Program-made: the position numbers and the translations under genes | Shown: positions 1 to 10,074 of the stretch, in pieces | How the letters are laid out: each line of letters starts with the position of its first letter | Position numbering within the stretch: the first letter of the stretch is position 1 | Origin: Eimeria necatrix | Taxonomy: Eukaryota; Apicomplexa; Conoidasida; Eucoccidiorida; Eimeriidae | Direction: 5' to 3' | Assembly (NCBI RefSeq): GCF_000499385.1 | Contig: NW_013654584.1 | Location: forward strand, 1-18,187 | Length of the DNA stretch: 18,187 nt | Notes under the pieces: model-generated | Told to the model about the DNA's origin: nothing | The model's database searches: none | The model's input: only the letters and a program-made list of their open reading frames with translations

Positions 1-590
1 CAGCCTCCCTCCCTTAGGGACTAGGAGGCGAGCTCCCAGGAGGGTGCGAAACAGACAGACAGATTTGATAAACTCGTGATTTTGTATTCTTAATCGCTAT
101 AGCTGGAGTTTCTAGGAAATGGACTAGCGTAGGGAGCAGTTTCTAGACCCTGCCCAAGGGACTGAGATCACGTAGTCGCAGCTGCGGGCGCAGTGCACTA
201 CAATAGAAGATAGCTAGCTGGAGACCTACAAGAGGTCATAACACTGAACGAGGGCAGGACCCTCTTACTAGGTTCGAAGTAAGGCAATTTGTCGGCTAAT
301 TAGCATGCATACACTAGACGTGCCTGTAAATACCTGGAGATTGGGGCTGGCGATAGCGTCGACACCGGTGCAGGCCTCCTCACCACAGGGCATAGGAGGC
401 GAGAATCCCGAGTGGGGGGAATTTTCAAGAGAACAGATTTTGGAAAAAAAACTATAAATAACTGTATTTCATGATATTTGGACTACTGTTTCAAGGAAAT
501 GCGCCGAAGATAGACGGTTATCATAGGCCCCTACTCGAGGGGGCAAGTAGCAGTGTAGTTGCAGCAGTAGGTGCAGTGCACTACAGCTAT
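1..590. repeat. Diverged direct repeat, two copies about 371-383 bp apart
   Basis: Two segments share several short matches in the same order. The string taggaggcgag occurs at 22 and again at 393. The strings tttctaggaaatg (110) and tttcaaggaaatg (489) correspond. The string gcagtgcactac occurs at 190 and 573, preceded in both copies by a related gtagt-gcagc stretch. The offset grows steadily (371, 379, 383), as expected for an old tandem duplication that has accumulated indels. Copy 1 begins at or before the left edge of the window. I see no coding potential or transposase-like frame in it, so its class is unknown. Confidence 0.6.
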
Positions 591-3500
591 CCTCTATAGG
601 CCACTAGCAAGCCCTATTATAGTGCCTGCGCACTACACGAACTGCCTCGGGAACCCGTGAGAGACCAATAGCACTCTATTGAAGATTGGAGCGTCCCTGA
701 GGGCCAAAACACAATGCCAATGTGCAAAGCAAAAGTTGCGTCGCTGGTAGCCTGCAAAGTGTTTTTCAGAGTTCCGTAGAAAATGTGATATTGGAATCGT
801 TGCAAGCTGCACGAATTGGTGGAACCAATTGGTCATTTGGGGAGCTCTGCAGCTAGGCTTTTGCAATAAAACGCATGTCCTTTCGCCCCCACAGGTTTTC
901 ATGAATTACAATTCCAGAAAAAACGGGAAGAAGAACTTTGGCTCCGCGTATTTTTGTGCGAGATTTGCAGCTGGTAGTGCAACTTTCTTTGCCAGCGTCG
1001 TAACTTAATGTACGAGCGCAAAGGCCGTCTGACAGTACACTACTCTGTTGAGTTTGTTACTTCGAAATTGGTGCCCGCTGGGTTTAGAGCGTGTTAACAC
1101 AAATTTGGGACAAAGATCCTTTTAACTTGCAGAAATAAAGCGCGCAAGCATGCTGATCCCAGATGAGCTCTCAACCAAGTCCATAAAAACAAGCAATTCG
1201 TTTGAAAAAATGAATCAGAAAGCCGTTAGTCGACATCATTTCCTCCCAAGTCCCGGGAGAAAGTCATTTTCACACGTTTTTAACCGTTTTTGGAACTCTT
1301 CATGAAAATGATGGACCTATAAACAACTGACGATATAAGTGACGTTGCAGGATTATCTATTCATGCATTCTTGAGTACTACAAGCTTTAAAGTTACCCTG
1401 CCGATAGATGGGCTCAAAGAGAACGTTAATGCCTTTTCTCTTCTCCAAAAAATTGGCTCATGGCACAGTGCCACATTCGCTCAAGCTAACATTACGTGGA
1501 GAGCGCTGGAGGCGATCCTTTACGATATGATTTACAGTGGCCGGTGTACCATTCTGATGTCAATTTGGCCGTGACTGCTGCCTCTTTTGTAGTAGATTTA
1601 ACAAAACTCACATCAACATTCCGTAGCAATCCCAAGTAGCCCGTATCACCCCTTCGCTGAATAGACAGCCTCCTGGTGCTGCCGGCTACTGAAGACATAA
1701 TTGGATAGGGCCAAAGCCCTGATACTTTATGCAGACTTTAGCTTTTGTCTATTTTCTATCTTTGCTGAGTGCTTTAGCGCATAGTGCATTGTGGGCTACA
1801 TACCGTGTTGGCAGTACCACACCGAGCCAGCTTGGCAGCACCTTACAAACAGTTTGTCATCGCAGTGCAAGTACAAACAAGTAAGCTAAATTGAGAGGTA
1901 GCTGGGAGAGGGGATAAGTTTGGATGAGCGTGCCAACATTGCAACACAGCGTGTCCTCCGCTGAGTTGCAGCCTGAAGATAGACATCAAGCTTGCTGGTT
2001 GAAGCTTGAGAGTGCCAAATAGTAGGAAATAAACCTCAAAGTCCATATGCACAAAAATCTTCAATTGTCTATCGCCTGAATGCCACCGATACAAAAAGCA
2101 GCGTTGTAGCTCGTCTGCGTCCAGAGGAAAGTATTTGCGCAAAATAAGTGCCTTTCATTCTCGTCTAGTTGCAGTTACAAGGACTGCGGTTCTAGCAAAT
2201 CTGAAGGAATCTTTCTACTTGGCACTCCCCTGCAGTCGTGATCTGCAGCTACCGGCTTATAGCCTAGTGGTACATACTTGCGTAAATCACCAGGCTTAAG
2301 GACTAAGCACCACATAAAGTTCGTTTGTATGCTCACAAAGTGCCTGAACTGAGGCATTCTGCCATTATCAGCAATTGAGAGAGCTAAACATCAGATTAAT
2401 GCAGTGCAGATATTGGGGCTCACAGGGAGGGTCTGGAATCTTTCTTCTATAATGCGATGGGACTACTGCTACTAAAAAAGAACATCGCAGGTTTCCTTCT
2501 GCTTTTTCAACAGGCCTACCACTGGTTCTTAGCACTATGATTTGCACTGAGTTGCTCACTAATTTCAGCCCACAAGCACAAGCTCTACGCAACCTAGAGA
2601 TGCGTGGTAGAGCACAGCACTAAACTTTATGCTAGCCAAAACTGCCATCTCACGGCAAAGCCTCTCAAGCAGTAGTACGGCCGCTATGGCCAGCTTCGAA
2701 TATAGAATAGCTTACTGTTATGTTTACTAAATCTAGTACAGCAAGGCTTGGACACTTCTGAAACGCGTTAGAGCGCCTACAAGGACTTAGGCCTGGCGAA
2801 TACGGTAAGGGAAGGTCAGGATTGTACTTTCCCCGCACTCTACACGCGTAAAAGATATATATAGTGGACTGAGATACCACAAAAAACCGGCTTCGATATC
2901 GAAAGCGGGGTCTTTTCGTGGGCCACTCCGGAGCAGGCAATATCTGTGAGAAGTTGGTGCATGGGAAGTGCTCCAGGTGCCCAAGCAAACAGGTGGTGCG
3001 AAAGCCTAAAGGCACTCTTAGAAGACAATGGTAATAATCGTGGCTGTGACCCCACTGGCTGTTTGCAAGAGCACATGCAGTGCTCATTCGCCGCATAGAA
3101 TCTGTGCACTCTGCCTCATGTTAGGTTATTGATCGGCGTTGATGCAGGGTGCCGCGGCGGAACTGCAGAGTCCCCTACTGACACATTACTTTCGGACTAT
3201 CATTGCTTCCTGCGCTGTATGTTTGTTGGATGCCCACGGCAGTAGCAACGGTGCGCCCGGCTACTTAACGAACTCGACCCCCTCCCTGCCCTGTCTGTGG
3301 GTGTCTATCGTTCCGTAATGTTTTCAGTTAGAGTCTACCATAGCAAGAACACATGAGACACTCGTAACGTACTACCTGTGGAAAATAGGTGGAAATTTGT
3401 TCTGAATGTGGAGCTCCAAGATGCAGCCCATGCCAGACTACTGGGCGCAGAGAATGCGACCCGAAGACAATAGCTGGAGTTGAACAGTTTAAAGACAAGT

Positions 3501-3931
3501 TTAGAAAAGTGGGATACAGTAAGTACATTTTCACGAGTCTGGTGGGATAAATGCTTTGATTTGAATATATACAGTGAAACTGCAGCGATTGACATGTCTG
3601 TGCGATACGCCTACCCTCTTCCAGGCGGCAGCAGGGATTTTGGCGAGACAGGTGAGACTTCCACGCGTAGGAAAAACCAGAGTCAGTTGTCAATTCTAGA
3701 GGGTACCTCTTTCAACGACATCGTACTTTTCCTCGGATCAAACCCATGGTAACCTCTGCGCGTCCGACGCTGCATCTACAGGATCCAACGTCAGTGGCTG
3801 CTGCACAGCGAGTGCTCTTGCATTATTGAGCTTCTCAACAATATACTTTATAAGGCTTAAATAAGCAAGTTTCTCGTGGTTGCTTTTCCTAGAGATGCCC
3901 GCGTTGACAGGAACGCGTCTCTTCACTGGCT
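591..3931. other. Gene-poor stretch, no supported gene
   Basis: Open frames of 60-143 codons occur on both strands (the longest is at 2665-3096, minus), but none has a recognisable motif, domain-like composition or a convincing set of splice sites joining it to a neighbour. Several consecutive minus-strand frames lie between 1.5 and 3.7 kb, so an unrecognised multi-exon gene cannot be excluded. No tRNA-like cloverleaf or rRNA similarity was seen. Confidence 0.4.
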
Positions 3932-3967
3932 CCCCCCCCCCCCCTTCCACGTGCCCGCTTCCCCCCC
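3932..3967. repeat. C-rich low-complexity tract
   Basis: A run of 13 consecutive C (3932-3944) is followed closely by a run of 7 C (3961-3967). It lies outside any supported coding sequence. Homopolymers of this length are prone to miscounting, so the exact length may not be reliable. Confidence 0.9.
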
Positions 3968-4599
3968 TCTAAGTAAATTTATAAGCTGGGCGTGAAGGCA
4001 GCAGGAATTTTGTCTTAGTTATTTTCCACTGCTCAGACTATGCATTTTGTTCCAGCAAATGAAGTGAAATAATGGTTAAAGACTGCAGGTCTAACAGTTC
4101 CGTGCATGGTACAAGCGGCGTGGGCAGAAATGCTGAGGCAGGCCGATCAGCGGGAGCCCACTGCGAAATCGCCTGCCCATCAACTTTTCGTGAAGTAAAC
4201 ATTGGTGCAAACGTGGCAAATGATGAATGCATTTCTCCTCCCCGCTAGAATTTTTTTTAACAAGCCCAGAATAGAGCTGATCTGGCAAGGGTGCTCTCCT
4301 GTAGACCCACGCGCGCTGAATTCAGTCCCGAGGAGCCAGCTGCCGGGGTTTGCCCCTGCGGTCTGTCATGGGTAGAGTGCTTGCCATTCTCGCTTGATTG
4401 ATTGCATAGATCTTTGGCATCATTTGTAGTATAAATAACAAGTTTTTAGGGCTCTAAGCTGGCCTGTATCCTCAGTCTGTCGTGTGGCCCGGCTGGCTCA
4501 GTCCGTCACTATCCTTTGGGGTTGAGGCCTTTCCACCCGTTGCGTGCTTACTGCAGCGGAGTGGTACATAGGTAGAGTGCGGCATCTTAATTCATTGAC
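3968..4599 (+). promoter_or_regulatory. Presumed promoter and 5' leader of the RNA-triphosphatase-like gene
   Basis: This is the sequence immediately upstream of the 4600 start. An AT-rich TATA-like string (tataaata, 4430-4437) lies about 170 bases before the ATG, and a T-rich run occurs near 4250. An in-frame TAA at 4588-4590 closes the frame above the ATG, so translation cannot begin further upstream in the same exon. Apicomplexan core promoters rarely use a strict TATA box, so the element is only a suggestion. Confidence 0.25.
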
Positions 4600-6655
4600 A
4601 TGATGACCGAAGAGACAGAGCCGACGCCAACGGCGGCGGGCGCGGAGGCGACGGTCGTCTCTGACAAAAAAAAGAGGAAGTCCTCAAAGACACCCTCCAA
4701 GAAGCAGTCCTCATCGTCCTCCAAGTCGAAGTCAGCCAAGTCCAAGACTTCCAGCAGCAAGAGCAAGGACAGCAGCGCCAGCAAAAACAAGTCCGCGAGT
4801 GCAGCGGAGAAGCAGCAGCTGCCGGATGAAGTTCCGAAGGAGGAGCCACAGGCAGACACGCAGACGCAGGAGAAGCCAGAGACCGTGCAGACAGCGGGAG
4901 TGACGGAAATACCGGAGCAGGACGTCGACACAGAGCAGCAGCAAGCGGATCATAAAGTGCCACCCGTGGAAAACGATGGGGAGGCCCCGAGGGAACCCCA
5001 CGAGGGTTCTGGGGCAGAGGGAGCTGCGCAAGATGCAGACTCGCAGGAGCCAGAGACAATAGTTCCCAACAATCAGCATCCAGAACAAGAAGAGAAGCCC
5101 CCGTGCGAGAAAGCACCAGCAGAAAAGCAGGAGGAAGGGGCCCCAGCGAAGCGCAGTGCAAATCCTGAATTGCGGCACTCGCCAGCCAAGCGGCAGCACA
5201 GCGCAGTGGAGGAGCCTTCCTCCATACTAGAGTACTTTCCCCGAACTTCGAACAACGGGACTTGTGGCGGCCCGTGGCGGAGTTCCCCATTTTGCAGCTG
5301 GCTGCACGACACAGTGGGCTGCACCTGCAGGCGGGAGGCTGGGGGGCCTCTACCTGAAAAGTGGTCAACTTATTCAGATTTTTTCGCTGCTGTGGACATC
5401 AGAGATACTGCGGAGAAGAAGGAGAGCGGCGCGCTTCCTGCGGCGGAGCCGAAGGAAGCCCAGGCTGGGGAGGATCCGAAGCAGCAGCAGCAGCAATGCG
5501 AGGAACCCGAGAATGACGGAGTTGCTTCCGCGCCTTTCGTTTCCCCAAACCCTCTCATGGTCGACAAACTACTCGTTCTGCCTTGCAAGACTTTCCTTTC
5601 TACTGCTTTCGCCCCTCAGCTCTTCCGCTGCCGCCCCTTCTCCCCCATAGGCCTGCAGGAGCAGTTTGACGGCGCGCAGCGCCGCCGAGCAGGGTTGGGC
5701 CGAAGAGGCTCTCGCTTGGCTGCTGCAGCGCAGCAGCAGAGAGCAGCAGCAGCAGCACCTGCTGCGGACCAGACCAATGCGGGAGCGAACGACAAGCAGG
5801 AGGACACGCAGCAGCAAAGCAACAGTCAAGAGGGAAAGGAGCAGCAGCAGACTCCCGCTCGGCGACCCCCATCGTACGGCGTCGAGTGTCTCATAGACGA
5901 AGGGCGCATGCGCATTCTTTCAGTAGTCAATCTGTGCTTGACAGAAAGGCACTATGAGCCCCAGCTGCTGAGGCGAGACGGAATTAGTGTGTTCTGGCAC
6001 AAGAGCCAAGGCGGGGGGGAAGTTCCCACGGAGGAGAGTGTGCTGCTGTATTTCAAGTTGCTGGCCATGCTGACAATGCAAGGTGTACGTACAGCTGAGC
6101 AGTGGGCAGCGGCAGCCGACTGCGCCTCATGCAACTCGGGGGCCCCCAAGGGGCCCCCTGGAGAAGCAGCAGGCCGGGGACCGGGGAGCAGCGCATGCAC
6201 GTGTCCTTGGAGGTTGACAGTTGTCACCCACTGCACTCACGGACTGAACAGGACAGGCTACATGGTGTGTGCGCTGCTAATGGCGCTGCTGGGGCTGTCT
6301 GCTGCAGAGGCGCAGCGTGTGTTTGCTGCTGCCAGAGGGCATGCGATCCCGCGTGAAGAGATCCACGCGGCGCTGCAGCAGCTGGAAAAAGATGGCAATT
6401 TGGAGCGGCTGAGGGCGGCGCTCGTGGCTCCCGAGCTGGACCCCGTCTTTGCAGAGAATGCCGCGGCGGATGGAGTTGACCTCCAGAAGGGCAGTTGTCT
6501 CATTCGTGTGGCTTCAGCTAGAGCTGTGGGAGAAGCAGCAACAATTGCCAACACGGAACGGACCATGCCGATTATGGAGGGCTTCAGAAAGAGCCTCGTG
6601 TCGTACAGGGAATCTGAGAGACAAAGACTCATCAGGGCGAAACAGCCTCCCCAGA

Positions 6656-6695
<40 letters not shown>

Positions 6696-8838
6696 GGAAG
6701 TGAAGGAGGAGGGACTGAAGAGTGAAGGGAGTGGGCCAATGGCGGCAGAGGCGGAGGGTGTTGAGGCGAAGAAGGAAACTGCTATGAAGAAGGAAGAAGC
6801 AGCGGGAGAAGCAGCAGCAGCAGCCGCAGTGGACACCCCGGAGGTGGCCTTAACGGAAGAAGAACTGAAGCAGCTTCCTGAGGTTCCAGAAACCATGCCA
6901 AACAACGGCATAGTGCTATTTGGTCCTCTTTCAAATGCGCTGCTTGCCCCCGAAGAACTGCTTGTGTACTTAATGGACCTCCGGCCCAATGTGCGCATCT
7001 GCGACTACAGAGTGTTGGTCACGGACAACGTGAATGAACACCTGAAGTACCCGCAGGCCATCAGAAAAGGTTTCAAGAAGAAGAGGAGAGTGGGCGTTTC
7101 CTCGAAGGCGCCTGGACAGAAACAAGATGCAGAACAGCAGCAAGAAGAGCAGCAGCAGGATCAGCGGGAGGAGCAGCCGGAGGCGGAGGAGCAGCAGCAG
7201 CAGGAACAGCAGCAGGAGCAGCAGCAGGAGCAGCAGCAGATGGCGGAAGAGAAGAAAGAAGGCGACAACAGCAGCAGCAGCGGCAGCAGCCCAAAGAAGC
7301 CCTTGGAGTTTCACTATGTGCTTTATGTCCAGGTTGCTGATCCATTTTCCTTTGAGACTTTGCTGACCACGGAGTTGGTTTCTCTTCGGCGTCAGCCTCT
7401 CCAGGCCTTCACTCTGGACTTCTTGCCGTATCTGTTGGCGAGGGGAAAGGAGTTGGATGCAGCTTTCGTCAGTTGGTCTATTCAGCATCCGCCCAGACCT
7501 AAGAGAGTGCCTCCTGCTTTCCCGATGCCTGGGATGCCCCCCTTCCCCGTCCCAGGCTTTGGGGGGCCCCTCCCCCCACCACATGTCTTAGGTTTTGGAG
7601 GACAGGGTGGTCCCGGCAAGGGATCTCAGGAGAATGTGCCCTTCGGGGGCTTTGCCCGTAGTAATGGCAGAATGGGTGGCAACAGGATGGACGAATTTGG
7701 CCGGAAACATGTGCGGGGGGGCCCCCCGCCGCCGTTCATGGGGGGAAACCAGTGGGGTGGGGGCCCCCCTCCCCCCCCGCCCCCTCCACCGCAAGCTTCG
7801 GGCCCCTGGAAGGGCGCTGGCCCTGAGGGCCCCCCGGGGCGATTCCCCAGGGGTGGGGGAGAAATGGAGGGCGGCAGGGGGCCCCCTCAGGAGGCTTACC
7901 GGCCTTTCGAAGACAGGGGCGGTCCGAACTCCTCGCGGCAAGGGCCCCCACGAGATTTTTATGATGCAGTTAAGCAGAAGTCGCCTGCTGCGTTGCCTTC
8001 AGGGGGCCCCTGGGCTTCCTCAGCTTCTAAAGGGTGGGGCTTCGGTGGGGCCTCCCCCAGCGAGCGAGCCGCGTTTGGAGGCGGCTCGCCTTCGTACCAA
8101 CAGGCGAAAGATAGTGCGGGCCGAGGCCCTTGGGGAGGGGGCAGCTGGGAGAACAGACCAGCAGGAGGGCCATCCGGAGGGTGGGGCCAGGGAGGTCTCG
8201 AAGGCCAGAGGCCCTCCAAGCGCCCCAAGCCTGGCTTTGAAGGCAGCTACAGCTCGGATTGGAGCGGCGGGGCCCCTCTGGGGGATTCCCGTGGAGAGGG
8301 GCCCTGTGACTGGGGCTACCACGGAAGGCCTTCCAGGGGCCCCGTCATGCCCAGTCATGAAGGTTATTGTGGACCCCGTGGTGGGGAGGGCCAAGGAGAT
8401 GCTGCATTCCGGGAGGGTCACTCTCTCCCCTTCAACAGTCAACGGGAGGGCCAGTACGGGGCCCCCAGGGGAGGGGGTATGGGCCCCCCGCAGCAGCAGC
8501 AAGCTTGCAATAGCTTCTCCCCCAGCTCCATGCAGCAGCAGCAGCCAGGAGGGAATGGAATGCCTTACTCGAGTGGCGCCCCATTTCAGCAGGTTGGGGC
8601 CACTGACTATGGTGCGGGACAGCCGCCAGCTTATCAGCAACAGAATCAGCAGGGGTACAATATGTATCCACCGCAGCAGCAACAGCAGCAAGAGCCTGTT
8701 CCTGCGTACGTGATGCAGCTGCTGCAGCAGCAAGCAGCACAGAGAGGGGCCTCTGTTGACCCCCAAGTGCTGGCGCAGTTGTACACACAGTACTATCAGT
8801 CCTTCTTGAGTTCCATGTCGAATTCATCGGGCAGTTAG
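4600..8838 (+). CDS. Large protein with cysteine-type RNA 5'-triphosphatase domain, RRM-like module and WG/GW-rich tail
   Basis: One uninterrupted frame of 1412 codons; the ATG at 4600 is the first Met after an in-frame TAA at 4588. Order of parts: a Lys/Ser-rich N-terminus with a KKKRK cluster (about 23-27, NLS-like) and Q/E-rich spacer; an RNA-triphosphatase-type dual-specificity phosphatase domain in blocks (LPEKW at 251-255, about 317-356, about 425-485, and the signature HCTHGLNRTG at 544-553 with C545 and R551); a (CAG)11-coded Gln run at 687-697; an RRM-like module at about 768-943, split by a Q/E-rich insertion; and a Pro/Gly-rich tail with nine Trp, ending in a helical-looking segment at about 1368-1404. 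The catalytic blocks resemble the N-terminal domain of metazoan capping enzyme and PIR1/DUSP11, which remove 5' phosphates from RNA. No guanylyltransferase KxDG motif is visible. Location is inferred as nuclear. The alternative is a general dual-specificity phosphatase, but the residues around the signature favour RNA. Confidence 0.85.
5350..6430 (+). other. RNA 5'-triphosphatase-like (cysteine phosphatase) domain, interrupted by low-complexity insertions
   Basis: The domain spans roughly residues 251-610 of the 4600-8838 product. The active-site loop reads HC-THGLN-RT (H544, C545, R551, T552), with a hydrophobic strand before it (VVT) and a helix after it (GYMVCALLMALL). Upstream blocks match capping-enzyme triphosphatases in order: a PLP-x-W start, a VDKLLVLPCKTFL block (about 321-333), a VVNLCLTERHYE block (442-453) and a GGEVPTEESV block (about 472-481). 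Roughly 60-70 residues of K/E/Q/A-rich sequence follow the W255 block, another A/Q-rich insertion lies at about 357-420, and a G/P/C-rich one precedes the catalytic loop. Such insertions in surface loops are typical of coccidian proteins. Confidence 0.8.
6658..6690 (+). repeat. Pure (CAG)11 microsatellite coding polyglutamine
   Basis: Eleven uninterrupted CAG codons give Gln 687-697 of the large protein, flanked by Lys codons. Longer interrupted CAG-rich stretches occur at about 7130-7245 and 8640-8690. Gln is encoded almost only by CAG in this gene, so these are nucleotide-level repeats rather than selected mixed codons. Confidence 0.95.
6898..7440 (+). other. Probable divergent RRM split by a Q/E-rich insertion
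   Basis: Residues about 768-943 can be read as beta-alpha-beta-beta-alpha-beta. Strand 1 is GIVLFGPLS (770-778), similar in style to an RNP2; helix 1 is APEELLVYLMDL; strand 2 is VRICDYRVLVT (798-808). A Lys/Arg patch and about 70 residues of Q/E/S-rich sequence come next. Then strand 3 is EFHYVLYVQVAD (903-914, RNP1-like position), helix 2 is PFSFETLLTTEL, and strand 4 is QPLQAFTLDFLP (932-943). The fold call rests on pattern alone and the aromatic RNP residues are not canonical. Confidence 0.45.
7741..8325 (+). other. Pro/Gly-rich tail segment with repeated WG/GW dipeptides
   Basis: Within residues about 1048-1240 there are nine Trp in a Gly/Pro/Ser background. Five are followed by Gly (W1052, W1146, W1178, W1195, W1238) and two of these are also preceded by Gly (GWG). 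A nine-Pro run lies at about 1056-1064. The segment is predicted disordered by composition. WG/GW repeats in such a setting are the known form of Argonaute-binding hooks, but Gly-rich disordered RNA-binding tails can look similar. Confidence 0.6.
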
Positions 8839-10074
8839 CGGCAGCTAATCGGCAACAAGCTGAGCAGATGCGACAGATGTAGCAGCTGCAGCCGAAGCGC
8901 TGGCTTAAGGTGTTTATTCTGTGAAATTAACGGGGAAGTGTATTAGGCGTCTATGGCGTATCGGTAGCTCTGGAATCCCCGCCGGCAAAGTGGCAGGTGC
9001 GTAAGAGGTCAAGGCCAGACCGAAGTTCATGGAGAGGGTGAGCAAGTGTCATCCGCCAGCGCCTGTGAATGCTGTTGTTATAGCTTCTCCGTAGGCCTGG
9101 CGTCTTCTCTTTGTCAAAGCCACTCGTTTGTCAGCTGTCGGGGCACGGGTGGAGCAGCCCTTCGTGAGACAGACAGGCCAGAGCTGCATCGATTCACTCA
9201 TGTTTGTTCATAACGTAGAGTAGACGGGCATGCGGGGTGGCGTGCCGACCGTTGGAAAGCGGGGAGGGAGGTGTGTACTCTTGAGAGTCGCATCCCTTTT
9301 GTTAGCATCCTCGTGGGAGGGCTTCATCAACTGAAGTCAACGTGTAGGTAGTTTTTGTTGAATTAACTGTTTTAGCACCGATGCTTAGGTTCATCATTTA
9401 TATCCCTTGACTCACAAGTGCGGAGCACTGAAGAGTAAGGAACCTGGCGTGGTACGGGTGCATTGCTGCCACACGCTGGACCATGCTGCGCAGATAGGAT
9501 TGACTAGGTCGCGTTTTGCCACGGCTAAGATGGCGTTCTTTCCTGTGCGCGTCTAGTAGGCTGCGGTAGACTACTCGCCCTGCCCCACACTCACTGCCTG
9601 GTGTGTCTGGGGAGCGGGGTGGGCGGGTACACACAGTACGTACGTCACCGAGAAAAAACAGTTGAAGGCTACAGATGTTTCAACTACAATGCCTCGACTG
9701 CAGAAGCAAGCATGTGAAGGAAGAGAAAGATGTAGGGGGTTCTGAGTCCAAGAGGCTGTTCCTTGCTCCTTAGTGTATGTGCACGCGAGCGGTGCAGACC
9801 AAATTCGTGGTTGTGCAGTGCCAGGAATCACCACTGTACAGCGGCTCCCAAGGCAAAAGCACCCGGCACACCGACTTCACCGACGGGAAAAGTGCTGCTG
9901 GCTGGGCCGCCAGACGACTAAATGCCAAACAGCTGACAGTCCGAGCTGAGTGGACTTCTTAGGCACCTGCGTGAATGGGCGGTGCTGCGCGAAGTGCAGC
10001 AACGTCCTACGGCTATCAAAACAGCGGAATATGGCTGCATGAGAATGAGCTCCACCACCATGCTCTGGAGACAG
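8839..10074. other. Convergent intergenic region (3' flanks of both genes)
   Basis: The plus-strand gene ends at 8838 and the minus-strand ARO gene ends at 10075, so this 1.2 kb must hold both 3' UTRs and termination/polyadenylation signals. Only short random-looking frames are present. I see no repeat, RNA gene or additional coding exon. Confidence 0.6.

Noticed and set aside
263..290. tRNA-like T-loop strings (ggttcga) here and near 14132
   Set aside because: No paired T-stem, anticodon arm or acceptor stem can be drawn around them.
7595..8713. 372-codon plus-strand frame overlapping the large gene in another frame
   Set aside because: GGN/CCN-rich coding sequence is open in alternative frames by composition; no domain-like content and no independent start context.
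4592..8827. Long minus-strand frames (up to 258 codons) opposite the large gene
   Set aside because: They are mostly poly-Leu, poly-Ala or poly-Cys translations of CAG repeats read in reverse, hence shadows.
4600..8838. Full bifunctional capping enzyme (triphosphatase plus guanylyltransferase)
   Set aside because: No KxDG motif or other nucleotidyltransferase motif follows the phosphatase domain; the lone EKDG near residue 597 does not fit the spacing or context.
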